Source: an uncultured bacterium
Lineage (GTDB): Bacteria; Cyanobacteriota; Vampirovibrionia; Gastranaerophilales; Gastranaerophilaceae
Assembly (NCBI GenBank): GCA_900555175.1
Contig: USJT01000003.1
Coordinates: 1-13,767 of the forward strand
Direction: 5' to 3'
DNA: 13,767 bases
Under the pieces are notes generated by a model, which was given only the letters and a program-made list of their open reading frames with translations, was not told the DNA's origin and made no database searches. The first letter of the stretch is position 1. The number at the start of each line of letters is the position of its first letter. Of the stretch, positions 8,086 to 13,767 are shown one piece after another. The translations under genes were made by a program, and so were the position numbers.

Positions 8086-8813
8086 ATGTTTAATTTAATA
8101 GATGAAAGAAAGTTTGCATTTACTCTTGCAGAAGTTTTAGTTACTTTAGGGATTTTAGGTGTTGTCGCTGCAATGACTATGCCTACTTTGGTTGCTAATT
8201 ATCAAAAAAAGCTTATGTAACTCAGTTAAGTAAAGTTTACAGTGAGCTTCAACAAGCTGCTTTAAAATATAAAACTGATAATAATGCTATAAATTTACGA
8301 GAAGCAGGTTTGACATCTCAAGCTAAAATGAAAAGTTTTTTACATGATTATTTAAAAGTTGTGGCTGATTGTGATTCTGTTGTAAAAGAACCTTGTTTTG
8401 CTGCTAAATATACAGATTTAAACGGAACTTCTCATAATGCCAATGACTCTTGGAGTGCTGCTGCAAGTGTTATTTTGGCAAGCGGTTCAAGTATGATTGT
8501 AGATCACCCTGCAGTATATTCTCAAACTGTTAATGGAGTAACATCACATTATGGTCACATGGTAATTGATGTAAACGGACCTAAAGGACCAAATAAGGGT
8601 GGTAGAGATATCTTTTTGGCAGAATTTTATGATGATGGTTCAATAGATGTATTGGGTGCTACTCCTGAATGTAAATCTAAAGGTGTTTGTGACGGCAACA
8701 AAAGTCTAAAAGATATAAGAGAATCTTATTTTAATTCAAATTGTAAGTCAGGCAGATATGGTACAGGATGTATTGGTAAAATCTTGAATGACAATTGGGA
8801 AATGAATTATTAA
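8086..8813 (+). pseudogene. Type IV/type II-like pseudopilin interrupted by a -1 frameshift
   Basis: Frame one runs from the ATG at 8086 (MFNLIDERKFAFTLAEVL, with GGAGG six bases upstream) and stops at 8218-8220 after 44 residues. It carries a prepilin peptidase site between A11 and F12, the invariant Glu at +5 (E16), and the hydrophobic helix through AAMTMPTLVANYQKK. Reading resumes without loss in the -1 frame from GCT at 8211: AYVTQLSKVYSELQQAALKY, to the TAA at 8811. Together they make a normal 242-residue pseudopilin whose C-terminal domain carries the VIDVNGPKGPN motif (8562-8594) seen in the pseudopilin at the window start. The shift falls on seven A's plus G (8204-8211). It may be a sequencing error, a true lesion, a phase-variable tract or programmed frameshifting. 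I label it as broken because the plain reading frame is interrupted; the remainder shows no decay. A short internal start at 8310 also exists but would lack the pilin helix. Confidence 0.8.
8204..8211 (+). other. Slippery A7G run at the pseudopilin frameshift
   Basis: The run reads CAA AAA AAG in the upstream frame, so A AAA AAG (8205-8211) is in the same phase as the dnaX -1 frameshift heptamer of E. coli. A -1 slip here restores the complete pseudopilin. No clear upstream stimulatory Shine-Dalgarno is present, and the only pairing seen downstream is weak (CTCA at 8221-8224 with TGAG at 8243-8246). Confidence 0.6.
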
Positions 8814-8831
8814 TACAAGTAATTTAAATCC

Positions 8832-9632
8832 CTAATTTACAATCAGGAATGATTTTACGCTTCTTCCGGCACCGTCACCAACAGAGGTTACGCTGTATTT
8901 GTTAAGGTAATTCATAGATGTTGAACTGCCTCCGTCAAATGCCATTGCTCTATCAAGCCCTAGATTTTTTACATAATCATGAACTTCATACATATCCATT
9001 GGATGTTTGTCCGTAATGATTAAAATATGAGCATCATCGCCTTTTAAGCCGATAATTGTTCTTGCTGTTTTATGAAGAACTGAGCAACTTTCTCTGATGA
9101 CTTGCCCGTCTTTTTTTACAATAAATCCTTCTTCTTCAAGTCTTAATTGAGGATAAACAAGAGGTCCTCCTTGAGCTGAAGTTATTATGTTACAGCCAAA
9201 GTCAACCGAACTTTTGTGGGGAACAATTTCATAGTGAAATTTTCTATTATCACATTCTACAACTCTAAATTCTGTCCTATTGATAATTTTGTCTAAATTT
9301 CTCATTAAAAAAGGATTTCTCAAAAGGTTTTCGTTTACCAAAGGATCATCAACAGTATTTCTGTCGCTTACAATATAAGAAATTGATTTTTGATTTTCGG
9401 GATCAAAATAACCGGCATTTACTGTTAATTTTGCTTTTGCCCTGTTATGAGCTTCTTTTGCTGTTATAAGACTGTCTGAACTTACAAATTTTACGTGGCG
9501 TTTTATTTTTTCACCTTTTAATACAATATGATATATTCCGTCATTGTATGTTACATCAATTGGCGGAACAACAGCTTGTGCAACAGTTGTTGCAATAAGA
9601 AAAGATGCGATTAAAAACAATAATTTTTTCAT
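8832..9632 (-). CDS. Secreted phosphodiester glycosidase family protein (NAGPA/DUF2233)
   Basis: This 266-residue protein has a cleavable signal peptide ending at AQA (18-20). It belongs to the phosphodiester glycosidase (NAGPA, DUF2233) family, related to the mammalian uncovering enzyme that removes GlcNAc from GlcNAc-1-phospho-mannose. Visible family motifs are VNAGYFD at 71-77, the AQGGPLVY segment at 153-160, RTIIG at 191-195 and the catalytic-region FDGGSSTSM at 232-240, followed by the GR at 256-257. Bacterial members are thought to act on cell-envelope or extracellular glycan phosphodiesters; the substrate here is unknown. It starts three bases after the lptF stop and is the last gene of the lptB operon, so it probably acts in the periplasm on an envelope glycan. 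It ends 18 bases from the convergent pseudopilin with no terminator between them. Confidence 0.85.
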   Translation of the reverse strand: MKKLLFLIASFLIATTVAQAVVPPIDVTYNDGIYHIVLKGEKIKRHVKFVSSDSLITAKEAHNRAKAKLTVNAGYFDPENQKSISYIVSDRNTVDDPLVNENLLRNPFLMRNLDKIINRTEFRVVECDNRKFHYEIVPHKSSVDFGCNIITSAQGGPLVYPQLRLEEEGFIVKKDGQVIRESCSVLHKTARTIIGLKGDDAHILIITDKHPMDMYEVHDYVKNLGLDRAMAFDGGSSTSMNYLNKYSVTSVGDGAGRSVKSFLIVN

Positions 9633-9635
9633 ATA

Positions 9636-10751
9636 TTATAAGTCCTTTGATTTGTAAAAACCGATTATTGCGCATAAAAATGCAAATGGCGGAAATATTG
9701 CTGTGATAAATGGCGGCAATACTCCTTTTTCAGCCAAAAGATCAAAAAATGGCAGGGTTATATAATATAAAAATATGCTGCCGATTGCAATTGTAAATCC
9801 GACCAATCTTTGTTCTCTTGGTTTGCTGAAGCCTAACAATGCACCCATAATTGCAAGAAGTACGCATACAAATGGGTGGAAAAATCTTTGCAGATATTTG
9901 TTTAACATATATCTGTATTCTTCATCAAGCCCTTCTTTTTTCAAGAGTTTGATGTAGTTATGCAAATCGTGATTGTTAATTTCACGTTCTTTCTTTACTG
10001 AATATGTCATTAAAGTAAAGGCATTCTTTGCTGATTCACCTTGCAAGATATCCATTTTCGGAAGTTTTTCAATTTCTGTGAATATCCCGTCATTTGAAAT
10101 ATTATATTTTGTTATATTTTGCAGTTCCCATCTGTCAGGGTAATTTTTTCCTGTTTTTGCATAGTAAATATTTTGTAATTGGTGAACATCGGTATATTCT
10201 TTAGGCGAAAAATCCAAAACTATAACATTATACATTGTATCTTTTGAAAACTTAGAAATAACGACCGCCATTGTCGGCACATTATGTTTATCTTTTTGAG
10301 TATAAATATATTGGGTTGAAATGTAACCGCCTTTTAGTGCAATAGCTTTATTTACTGAATATGGTATAAGTTTGTCGCACGTTACAAAACAAAGCCATGT
10401 AACAATAAGACTTAGTGCCATAACAGGTGCTATAATTCTGTGGAATGACAATCCGACAGCTCGAAAAATTGTAAGTTCTGAATCTTTGCTGAGTTTATCA
10501 AAAGTGAATAGAGTTCCTAATAATAATCCGACAGGGAAAGCTTTCCCTAAAATTTTCGGTAACTCATAAAAAATTACAAGTATTGCGGTTTTAACGCCAT
10601 ATTCACCTGCCAAAGTCTTTTTGATAGTGTTCAAAAGCATTTCAGGTGCAATCCAAACAACAGTAAACAACAATATCGCAACAAAAGTTGCCATCAAAAC
10701 CTGCATGAAAATATATTTGTCGTAAATTGTTATTTTGGGAAAATTTTTCAT
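9636..10751 (-). CDS. LptF/LptG family LPS export permease (YjgP/YjgQ)
   Basis: This 371-residue inner-membrane protein is the transmembrane part of the Lpt ABC exporter, which extracts lipopolysaccharide from the inner membrane and feeds it to the periplasmic bridge. Topology is typical: three N-terminal helices (about 14-37, 55-82, 103-127), a periplasmic beta-jellyroll of about 150 residues, and three C-terminal helices (about 291-309, 316-336, 345-366). The FDKLSKDSELTIFRAVG stretch at 84-100 is the cytoplasmic coupling-helix region that contacts LptB. LptF and LptG cannot be told apart from sequence alone, and some lineages carry only one such gene. Its ATG overlaps the lptB stop by one base (TAATG), so the two are coupled. 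Confidence 0.9.
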   Translation of the reverse strand: MKNFPKITIYDKYIFMQVLMATFVAILLFTVVWIAPEMLLNTIKKTLAGEYGVKTAILVIFYELPKILGKAFPVGLLLGTLFTFDKLSKDSELTIFRAVGLSFHRIIAPVMALSLIVTWLCFVTCDKLIPYSVNKAIALKGGYISTQYIYTQKDKHNVPTMAVVISKFSKDTMYNVIVLDFSPKEYTDVHQLQNIYYAKTGKNYPDRWELQNITKYNISNDGIFTEIEKLPKMDILQGESAKNAFTLMTYSVKKEREINNHDLHNYIKLLKKEGLDEEYRYMLNKYLQRFFHPFVCVLLAIMGALLGFSKPREQRLVGFTIAIGSIFLYYITLPFFDLLAEKGVLPPFITAIFPPFAFLCAIIGFYKSKDL

Positions 10752-11476
10752 TACAGAGCGAAATCCTTTCCTAAATAGAATTCTTTAGCAACAGGATCAT
10801 TTGCAACGTCAATACTTTTACCTTGGATTTTAATTTTCCCGTCAAAAATTACATACGCTCTGTCTGTGATAGAAAGAGTTGCCTTAGGGTTGTGGTCTGT
10901 AATCAATACGCCTAAACCTTTTTCTTTAGAAATCTTTTTAATATTATCTTTAATATCACCGATTGCAATAGGGTCGATACCTGCAAAAGGTTCATCCAGT
11001 AACATAAAATCAGGGCTGGCAGCAAGTGCTCTTGCAATTTCAACCCTTCTTCTTTCTCCGCCTGATAGCGATACGGCTGCGTATGAACGTAATTTTAATA
11101 TACCAAATTCTGTTAAAAGTTCTTCTAACTTACGTTTTTTCTCGTTAACAGTAAGTTTGTCATTCATTTCCAAAACAAGTTTTATATTGTCTTCAACAGA
11201 CAATTTTCTGAAAATTGAAGCTTCCTGTGGAAGATAACCAATCCCTGCTTTAGCTCGTTCGTTCATCGGCCAAGCTGAAATATCTTCTCCATCAAGAAAT
11301 ATATGCCCCTTATTCGGTTTTACAAGTCCTACAACCATATAAAATGTTGTGGTTTTCCCTGCACCGTTCGGTCCTAAAAGACAGACAACTTCGCCTTTGT
11401 TTATGTCAAAAGTTACGTCATTTACAACGCTTCTGTCTCCGTATATTTTTATAAGGTTTTTAGCTTCAATCCTCAT
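10751..11476 (-). CDS. lptB: LPS export ABC transporter ATP-binding protein LptB
   Basis: This 241-residue ATPase powers LPS extraction with LptF/G at the cytoplasmic face of the inner membrane. All nucleotide-binding motifs are intact: Walker A GPNGAGKT at 35-42, Q-loop Gln84 in YLPQE, signature LSGGE at 137-141, Walker B ending in D161 with catalytic E162, and the H-loop His195 in ITDHN. The segments RRRVEIARALA, LLDEPFAGIDPIA and YLPQEASIFRKLSV are the LptB-specific versions. A GAGGGG ribosome binding site precedes the ATG. It is the first gene of a tightly packed operon with the permease and a secreted glycosidase. Confidence 0.96.
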   Translation of the reverse strand: MRIEAKNLIKIYGDRSVVNDVTFDINKGEVVCLLGPNGAGKTTTFYMVVGLVKPNKGHIFLDGEDISAWPMNERAKAGIGYLPQEASIFRKLSVEDNIKLVLEMNDKLTVNEKKRKLEELLTEFGILKLRSYAAVSLSGGERRRVEIARALAASPDFMLLDEPFAGIDPIAIGDIKDNIKKISKEKGLGVLITDHNPKATLSITDRAYVIFDGKIKIQGKSIDVANDPVAKEFYLGKDFAL

Positions 11477-11501
11477 TTCATACCCCTCAGTTTATAAAAA
11501 C

Positions 11502-11530
11502 ATTTTACTTGAAAAAAACTTATATTGCAA
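11502..11530 (-). promoter_or_regulatory. Promoter of the lptB operon
   Basis: On the minus strand TTGCAA (11530-11525), exactly 17 bases, then TAAAAT (11507-11502), with the lptB start 25 bases downstream. Confidence 0.6.
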
Positions 11531-11537
11531 TTTTTTC

Positions 11538-11566
11538 GTGACTCTGTTTTTTATTTTTGTTATAAT
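11538..11566 (+). promoter_or_regulatory. Extended -10 promoter of trpS
   Basis: TGTTATAAT (11558-11566) is a perfect extended -10. A partial -35 (GTGACT, 11538-11543) lies 17 bases upstream. It is back to back with the lptB promoter in a 114-base divergent spacer. No T-box or leader peptide fits in the short 5' leader. Confidence 0.65.
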
Positions 11567-11590
11567 ATTTTAGAAAAGAAAGGGTAAGCT

Positions 11591-12592
11591 ATGAAAGAAA
11601 GAATTGTTTCCGGTATGAGACCGACAGGAAAATTACATTTTGGTCATTATCTTGGAGTTATCCAAAATTGGGTTAACTTGCAACATAATTATGATTGTTA
11701 TTTCTTTGTAGCAGACTGGCACGCTCTTACAACAAAATATGATAAGACTGAAACTTTAAGAGAAGATGTTATTGATGTTGTTATAGATTGGTTGTCTTGC
11801 GGACTTGATCCTAATTTATGTACTATTTATGTACAGTCTTTAGTTCCTGAGATTGCCGAATTGAATGTATATCTCGGAATGATTACTCCTCAAAATTGGG
11901 TTGAACGTGACCCGTGTTTGAAAGATATGGCAAAAATTCTTAGAACAAAGGATGGCGCTACTTCTCAAATAAATTATGGTTTAATGGGTTATCCTGTTTT
12001 GATGAGTGCTGATATTATGATGTTTAATTCTACTGCTGTTCCGGTTGGGAAAGATCAGATTGCCCATATTGAAATTACTAGAGATATCGCAAGACGTTTT
12101 AATAAATTGTATAAAGAAGAATTTTTCAATGAGCCTAAACCGCTTCTAAATAATTGTTCTTTGATTTGCGGACTTGATGGAAATAAAATGGGTAAATCTT
12201 TCCATAACGATATTAAAATATCAGATACAGAAGAAGTTACTGCAAAAAGAATAATGACTGCTATCACAGACAGAAGCAGAATGAGAAAAAGTGATCCCGG
12301 ACACCCTGATGAGTGTGAAGTAGCATTCAAATATTGGAATGTTTTCGGCTCTAAAGAACAGGTCGAAACAGTTAGATGCGAATGTGAAAAAGGCTTGCGC
12401 GGATGTGCTGATTGCAAACGTCAATTAGGTGCTTTAGTAAATGAAAAATTTGCACCAATCAGAGAAAAAAGACGCTATTATGAAGCTCATCTTGATGAGG
12501 TTGAAGACATTATCAAACAAGGCTCTCAAAAAGCTCGCGTGGAAGCTCAAAAAGTTCTTTCTAAAGTTCGTGATTTGATGGGAATGTATTAA
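11591..12592 (+). CDS. trpS: Tryptophan-tRNA ligase with a [4Fe-4S]-type cysteine motif
   Basis: This 333-residue class I synthetase charges tRNA-Trp. The HIGH motif is HFGH at 16-19 (after SGMRPTGKL), and the KMSKS loop is KMGKS at 199-203. DQIAHIEITRDIARRFN is the usual TrpRS core. The striking feature is four cysteines in the C-terminal anticodon-binding region, C242, C265, C272 and C275. They are spaced C-x22-C-x6-C-x2-C, the spacing reported for the iron-sulfur cluster of Thermotoga maritima TrpRS; an extra Cys263 lies nearby. The cluster is inferred from spacing, not shown. An AAAGGG ribosome binding site precedes the ATG. The gene is monocistronic, divergent from lptB, and a 14-base-pair hairpin starts eight bases after its stop. 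Confidence 0.96.
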   Translation: MKERIVSGMRPTGKLHFGHYLGVIQNWVNLQHNYDCYFFVADWHALTTKYDKTETLREDVIDVVIDWLSCGLDPNLCTIYVQSLVPEIAELNVYLGMITPQNWVERDPCLKDMAKILRTKDGATSQINYGLMGYPVLMSADIMMFNSTAVPVGKDQIAHIEITRDIARRFNKLYKEEFFNEPKPLLNNCSLICGLDGNKMGKSFHNDIKISDTEEVTAKRIMTAITDRSRMRKSDPGHPDECEVAFKYWNVFGSKEQVETVRCECEKGLRGCADCKRQLGALVNEKFAPIREKRRYYEAHLDEVEDIIKQGSQKARVEAQKVLSKVRDLMGMY

Positions 12593-12599
12593 AATACAT

Positions 12600-12670
12600 C
12601 AGGCAGACGCAAAAAATAAACGGAGTATTTGTGTCTGCCTGTAATCCGCGACTATGACTTTTTGGCGCGG
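12600..12670. other. GC-rich structured patch after trpS, no gene recognised
   Basis: The 347 bases from 12593 to 12939 hold no credible gene. The first part is much richer in G and C than its surroundings and contains two inverted repeats. One pairs CAGGCAGACGCAAA (12600-12613) with 12628-12641, 14 pairs including one G-T, around a 14-base loop. The other pairs CCGCG (12646-12650) with CGCGG (12666-12670). No T-run follows the first hairpin, so it is not a standard terminator in either direction. It could be the trpS 3' end, a processed RNA structure, or a conserved element of unknown kind. Confidence 0.5.
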
Positions 12671-12704
12671 TGTACATTTATTATCTATTCAATTTTGTTG
12701 TCAA

Positions 12705-12727
12705 TAAAAAAGCCGCTGTGAACGGCC
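12705..12727 (-). terminator. Rho-independent terminator on the minus strand
   Basis: On the minus strand GCCGTT pairs with AGCGGC (12726-12712, one G-U pair, loop CAC) and is followed by six T's (12711-12706). Nothing annotated reads into it except possibly a small RNA from the AT-rich stretch to its right. Confidence 0.6.
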
Positions 12728-12816
12728 AATCTCATATTTGGTAAAAGGTTAGTGTGTGTGTAGGAGAAAATAAAGAAAAAGAAAATGGTTTATATATTTT
12801 CTCTATACCACATACT
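12706..12816 (-). ncRNA. Candidate small RNA, C/U-rich, about 110 nucleotides
   Basis: The minus strand offers an extended -10 (TGTTATAGA, 12831-12823) with a weak -35 TTGTAA (12853-12848) at a long 19-base spacing. About 110 bases of non-coding sequence follow and end at the terminator at 12705-12727. The body is C/U-rich and largely unstructured, including TTTTCTCCTACACACACAC, which would be complementary to purine-rich ribosome binding sites containing GGAGAA. This is inference from layout; no known RNA family is recognised. Confidence 0.22.
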
Positions 12817-12879
12817 TAGATATCTATAACATATATTAAGTATATATTTACAAATATTAATATAAATTTTAATCAATAA

Positions 12880-12909
12880 AAAAAGATGGTCTATAACTGC
12901 CATCTTTTT
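12880..12909. terminator. Bidirectional terminator after the 93-residue gene
   Basis: AAAAAGATGG (12880-12889) pairs with CCATCTTTTT (12900-12909) around a ten-base loop. The T-run on either strand makes it usable from both sides; its likely duty is to end the minus-strand gene at 12940. Confidence 0.75.
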
Positions 12910-12939
12910 AAATATTCCTTTTCCTGATTTCCTATTGAT

Positions 12940-13221
12940 TTATCTAACGACTTTTGATACAAAGTTTGCTATTTCAAAAAATGAATCTTTTACAAATTCT
13001 TTTGCCAAAGTTTTGATTGGCCTGTTTTCAATAACATCAAATACATAATAGATTGGATCTCTTGAGTTATTGAAACGCATCCGTTTATCTTTTAGTGCCA
13101 GGTAATTATAATCTTCAATATTGAATTCTTTTGAATTTGTTTTTCTATTTCTTTTTGTCAAAGAACCAAATTGACCATTACCTTTTGTATTGTTATTAAA
13201 TTGATTTTGTGTTTGAAGCAT
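12940..13221 (-). CDS. Hypothetical 93-residue basic protein
   Basis: I recognise no family. The N-terminal third is polar and Asn/Gln-rich (QTQNQFNNNTKGNGQFG), followed by a basic patch (LTKRNRKTNSKEF). The second half looks folded: DPIYYVFDVIENRPIKTLAKEFVKDSFFEIANFVSKVV, with an amphipathic helix at the end. There is no signal peptide or membrane segment. A weak GAGAGAG site lies about ten bases before the ATG, and a terminator follows its stop, which supports a real gene. It sits alone in an unusually AT-rich, gene-poor stretch next to tolC-like DNA. Alternatives are a DNA- or RNA-binding accessory protein or a spurious frame; I favour a real but lineage-restricted gene. Confidence 0.6.
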   Translation of the reverse strand: MLQTQNQFNNNTKGNGQFGSLTKRNRKTNSKEFNIEDYNYLALKDKRMRFNNSRDPIYYVFDVIENRPIKTLAKEFVKDSFFEIANFVSKVVR

Positions 13222-13348
13222 TTTCTTTTCTCTCTCTTTATTTATCTCTTACATATATATAAAGTATATAGAGCTTAAAAAATTGCTTTTTTCTTTTCTT
13301 CTTTGTTACAAAATCTTAATAAAGCCGTAAATCCATTGAAATACTTGA

Positions 13349-13767
13349 TTATTTGCCTAATTCAACTATATCGCCTGTATTTTGGGTTAAGTTTTTGCCG
13401 ATTGCTTTTTCAAGAGCTGCTTTTGCTGAATTATATTGATATAGCGCATTATAATAGCTTAGTTGAGCCTGTTGGTAGTTGATTTGAGCATCTTTAAGCT
13501 CTGTTGGGTTTGCTTCTCCAACGCGGTATCTGCCATAGGAAAGTTCATAGTTTTCTTTTGCCTGTTTTACGCCCAGCATTGCAACAGGTATTTGATTTTT
13601 CTTTTCCTCAAGCATTAAGAATGCGTTTTGAATTTCCAAATAGATTTCGTTTTGAGTGTTTTTAGCGTTTGCAATTTCTTTATCATAAAGGTATCTGGCT
13701 TCTTTAATTTCATTTTTGATTAACATTCCGTTTATTGTCGGGAAGTTTAAGTAGCCGCCGAAATTGT
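13349..13767 (-). CDS. TolC-family outer membrane efflux protein, C-terminal part (partial)
   Basis: The gene runs off the right edge; the frame stays open to 13767, with NFGGYLNFPTINGML leading into the visible part, so the Met at 13726 is internal. About 139 residues are seen. The long helical stretch KEARYLYDKEIANAKNTQNEIYLEIQNAF, the turn YELSYGRYRVGEANPTELKDAQ and the helix INYQQAQLSYYNALYQYNSAKAALEKAIG are the C-terminal repeat of TolC/OEP proteins. These form trimeric outer-membrane channels with a periplasmic alpha-barrel for type I secretion or multidrug efflux. The GxY-x-R-Y-xVGExxxxEL-type turn is the familiar family signature. No pump or adaptor gene is in view; they may lie beyond the edge. 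Confidence 0.88.
   Translation of the reverse strand, partial: NFGGYLNFPTINGMLIKNEIKEARYLYDKEIANAKNTQNEIYLEIQNAFLMLEEKKNQIPVAMLGVKQAKENYELSYGRYRVGEANPTELKDAQINYQQAQLSYYNALYQYNSAKAALEKAIGKNLTQNTGDIVELGK

Noticed and set aside
10866..11237. Plus-strand 123-codon frame within lptB
   Set aside because: Antisense to conserved ABC motifs and without a ribosome binding site; codon composition explains it.
11476..11590. T-box or tryptophan leader upstream of trpS
   Set aside because: The distance from the -10 to the ATG is about 25 bases, too short for a T-box, and no Trp-rich leader peptide is present.
12558..12677. Minus-strand open frame of 38 codons starting MYTAPKSHSRG with TTGACA upstream (12704-12699)
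   Set aside because: It merely translates the hairpin region, has no ribosome binding site, and its ATG would sit on the -10 element.
12654..12707. Plus-strand 17-codon frame starting at ATG 12654 (MTFWRGVHLL), as a possible leader peptide
   Set aside because: It lies after trpS rather than before it, has one Trp only, no ribosome binding site and no downstream gene to regulate.
12829..13270. Imperfect AT repeats flanking the 93-residue gene as mobile-element ends
   Set aside because: Both are low-complexity TA-rich sequence, there is no transposase or integrase, and no terminal inverted repeats; kept only as a weak hint in the island finding.

Overview
The window is AT-rich chromosomal DNA from a Gram-negative-type bacterium. 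lptB and an LptF/LptG permease imply an outer membrane carrying lipopolysaccharide, and a TolC-family gene supports this. FixC/FixX, agmatinase and a TrpRS with a [4Fe-4S]-type cysteine motif fit an anaerobe. The pseudopilin N-terminus (FTLAEVLVTLG, then AAMTMPTL) is the style I associate with gut Vampirovibrionia/Melainabacteria (Gastranaerophilales). That placement is inference from motif style, not a search result. I see no tRNA, rRNA, IS element, CRISPR array or phage genes.

Layout, left to right. A 5'-truncated pseudopilin (to 616) meets rsmD (617-1132, minus) stop to stop with no base between them. A divergent spacer carries a promoter for fixC-fixX (1208-2787), which are joined by an ATGA overlap. 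A near-consensus promoter then drives a small protein made of two RWYD repeats (2857-3237). A bidirectional terminator separates it from a secreted or lipoprotein-like gene (3309-3869, minus). Next comes a plus-strand run: speB-like ureohydrolase (3949), ligA (4834), a two-helix membrane protein (6822) and a SIMPL-domain lipoprotein (7244-7984), ending at a strong terminator. A second pseudopilin (8086-8813) is split by a frameshift at an A7G run that reads A AAA AAG in frame.

The minus-strand operon lptB - lptF/G - phosphodiester glycosidase (11476 down to 8832) is tightly packed. It is divergent from trpS (11591-12592); both sides have recognisable promoters. The right end is different in character. 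A gene-free 347-base stretch holds a GC-rich structured patch, a minus-strand terminator and a possible small RNA. It is followed by an orphan 93-residue gene and the 3' part of a TolC-family gene cut by the window edge.

How the parts fit together: most of this is housekeeping (rRNA methylation, DNA joining, tRNA charging, LPS export) interleaved with envelope proteins of unknown role. The observations most worth following are the iron-sulfur TrpRS, the slippery-site pseudopilin, the fixCX pair without fixAB alongside, the RWYD tandem-repeat protein, and the structured intergenic region after trpS.
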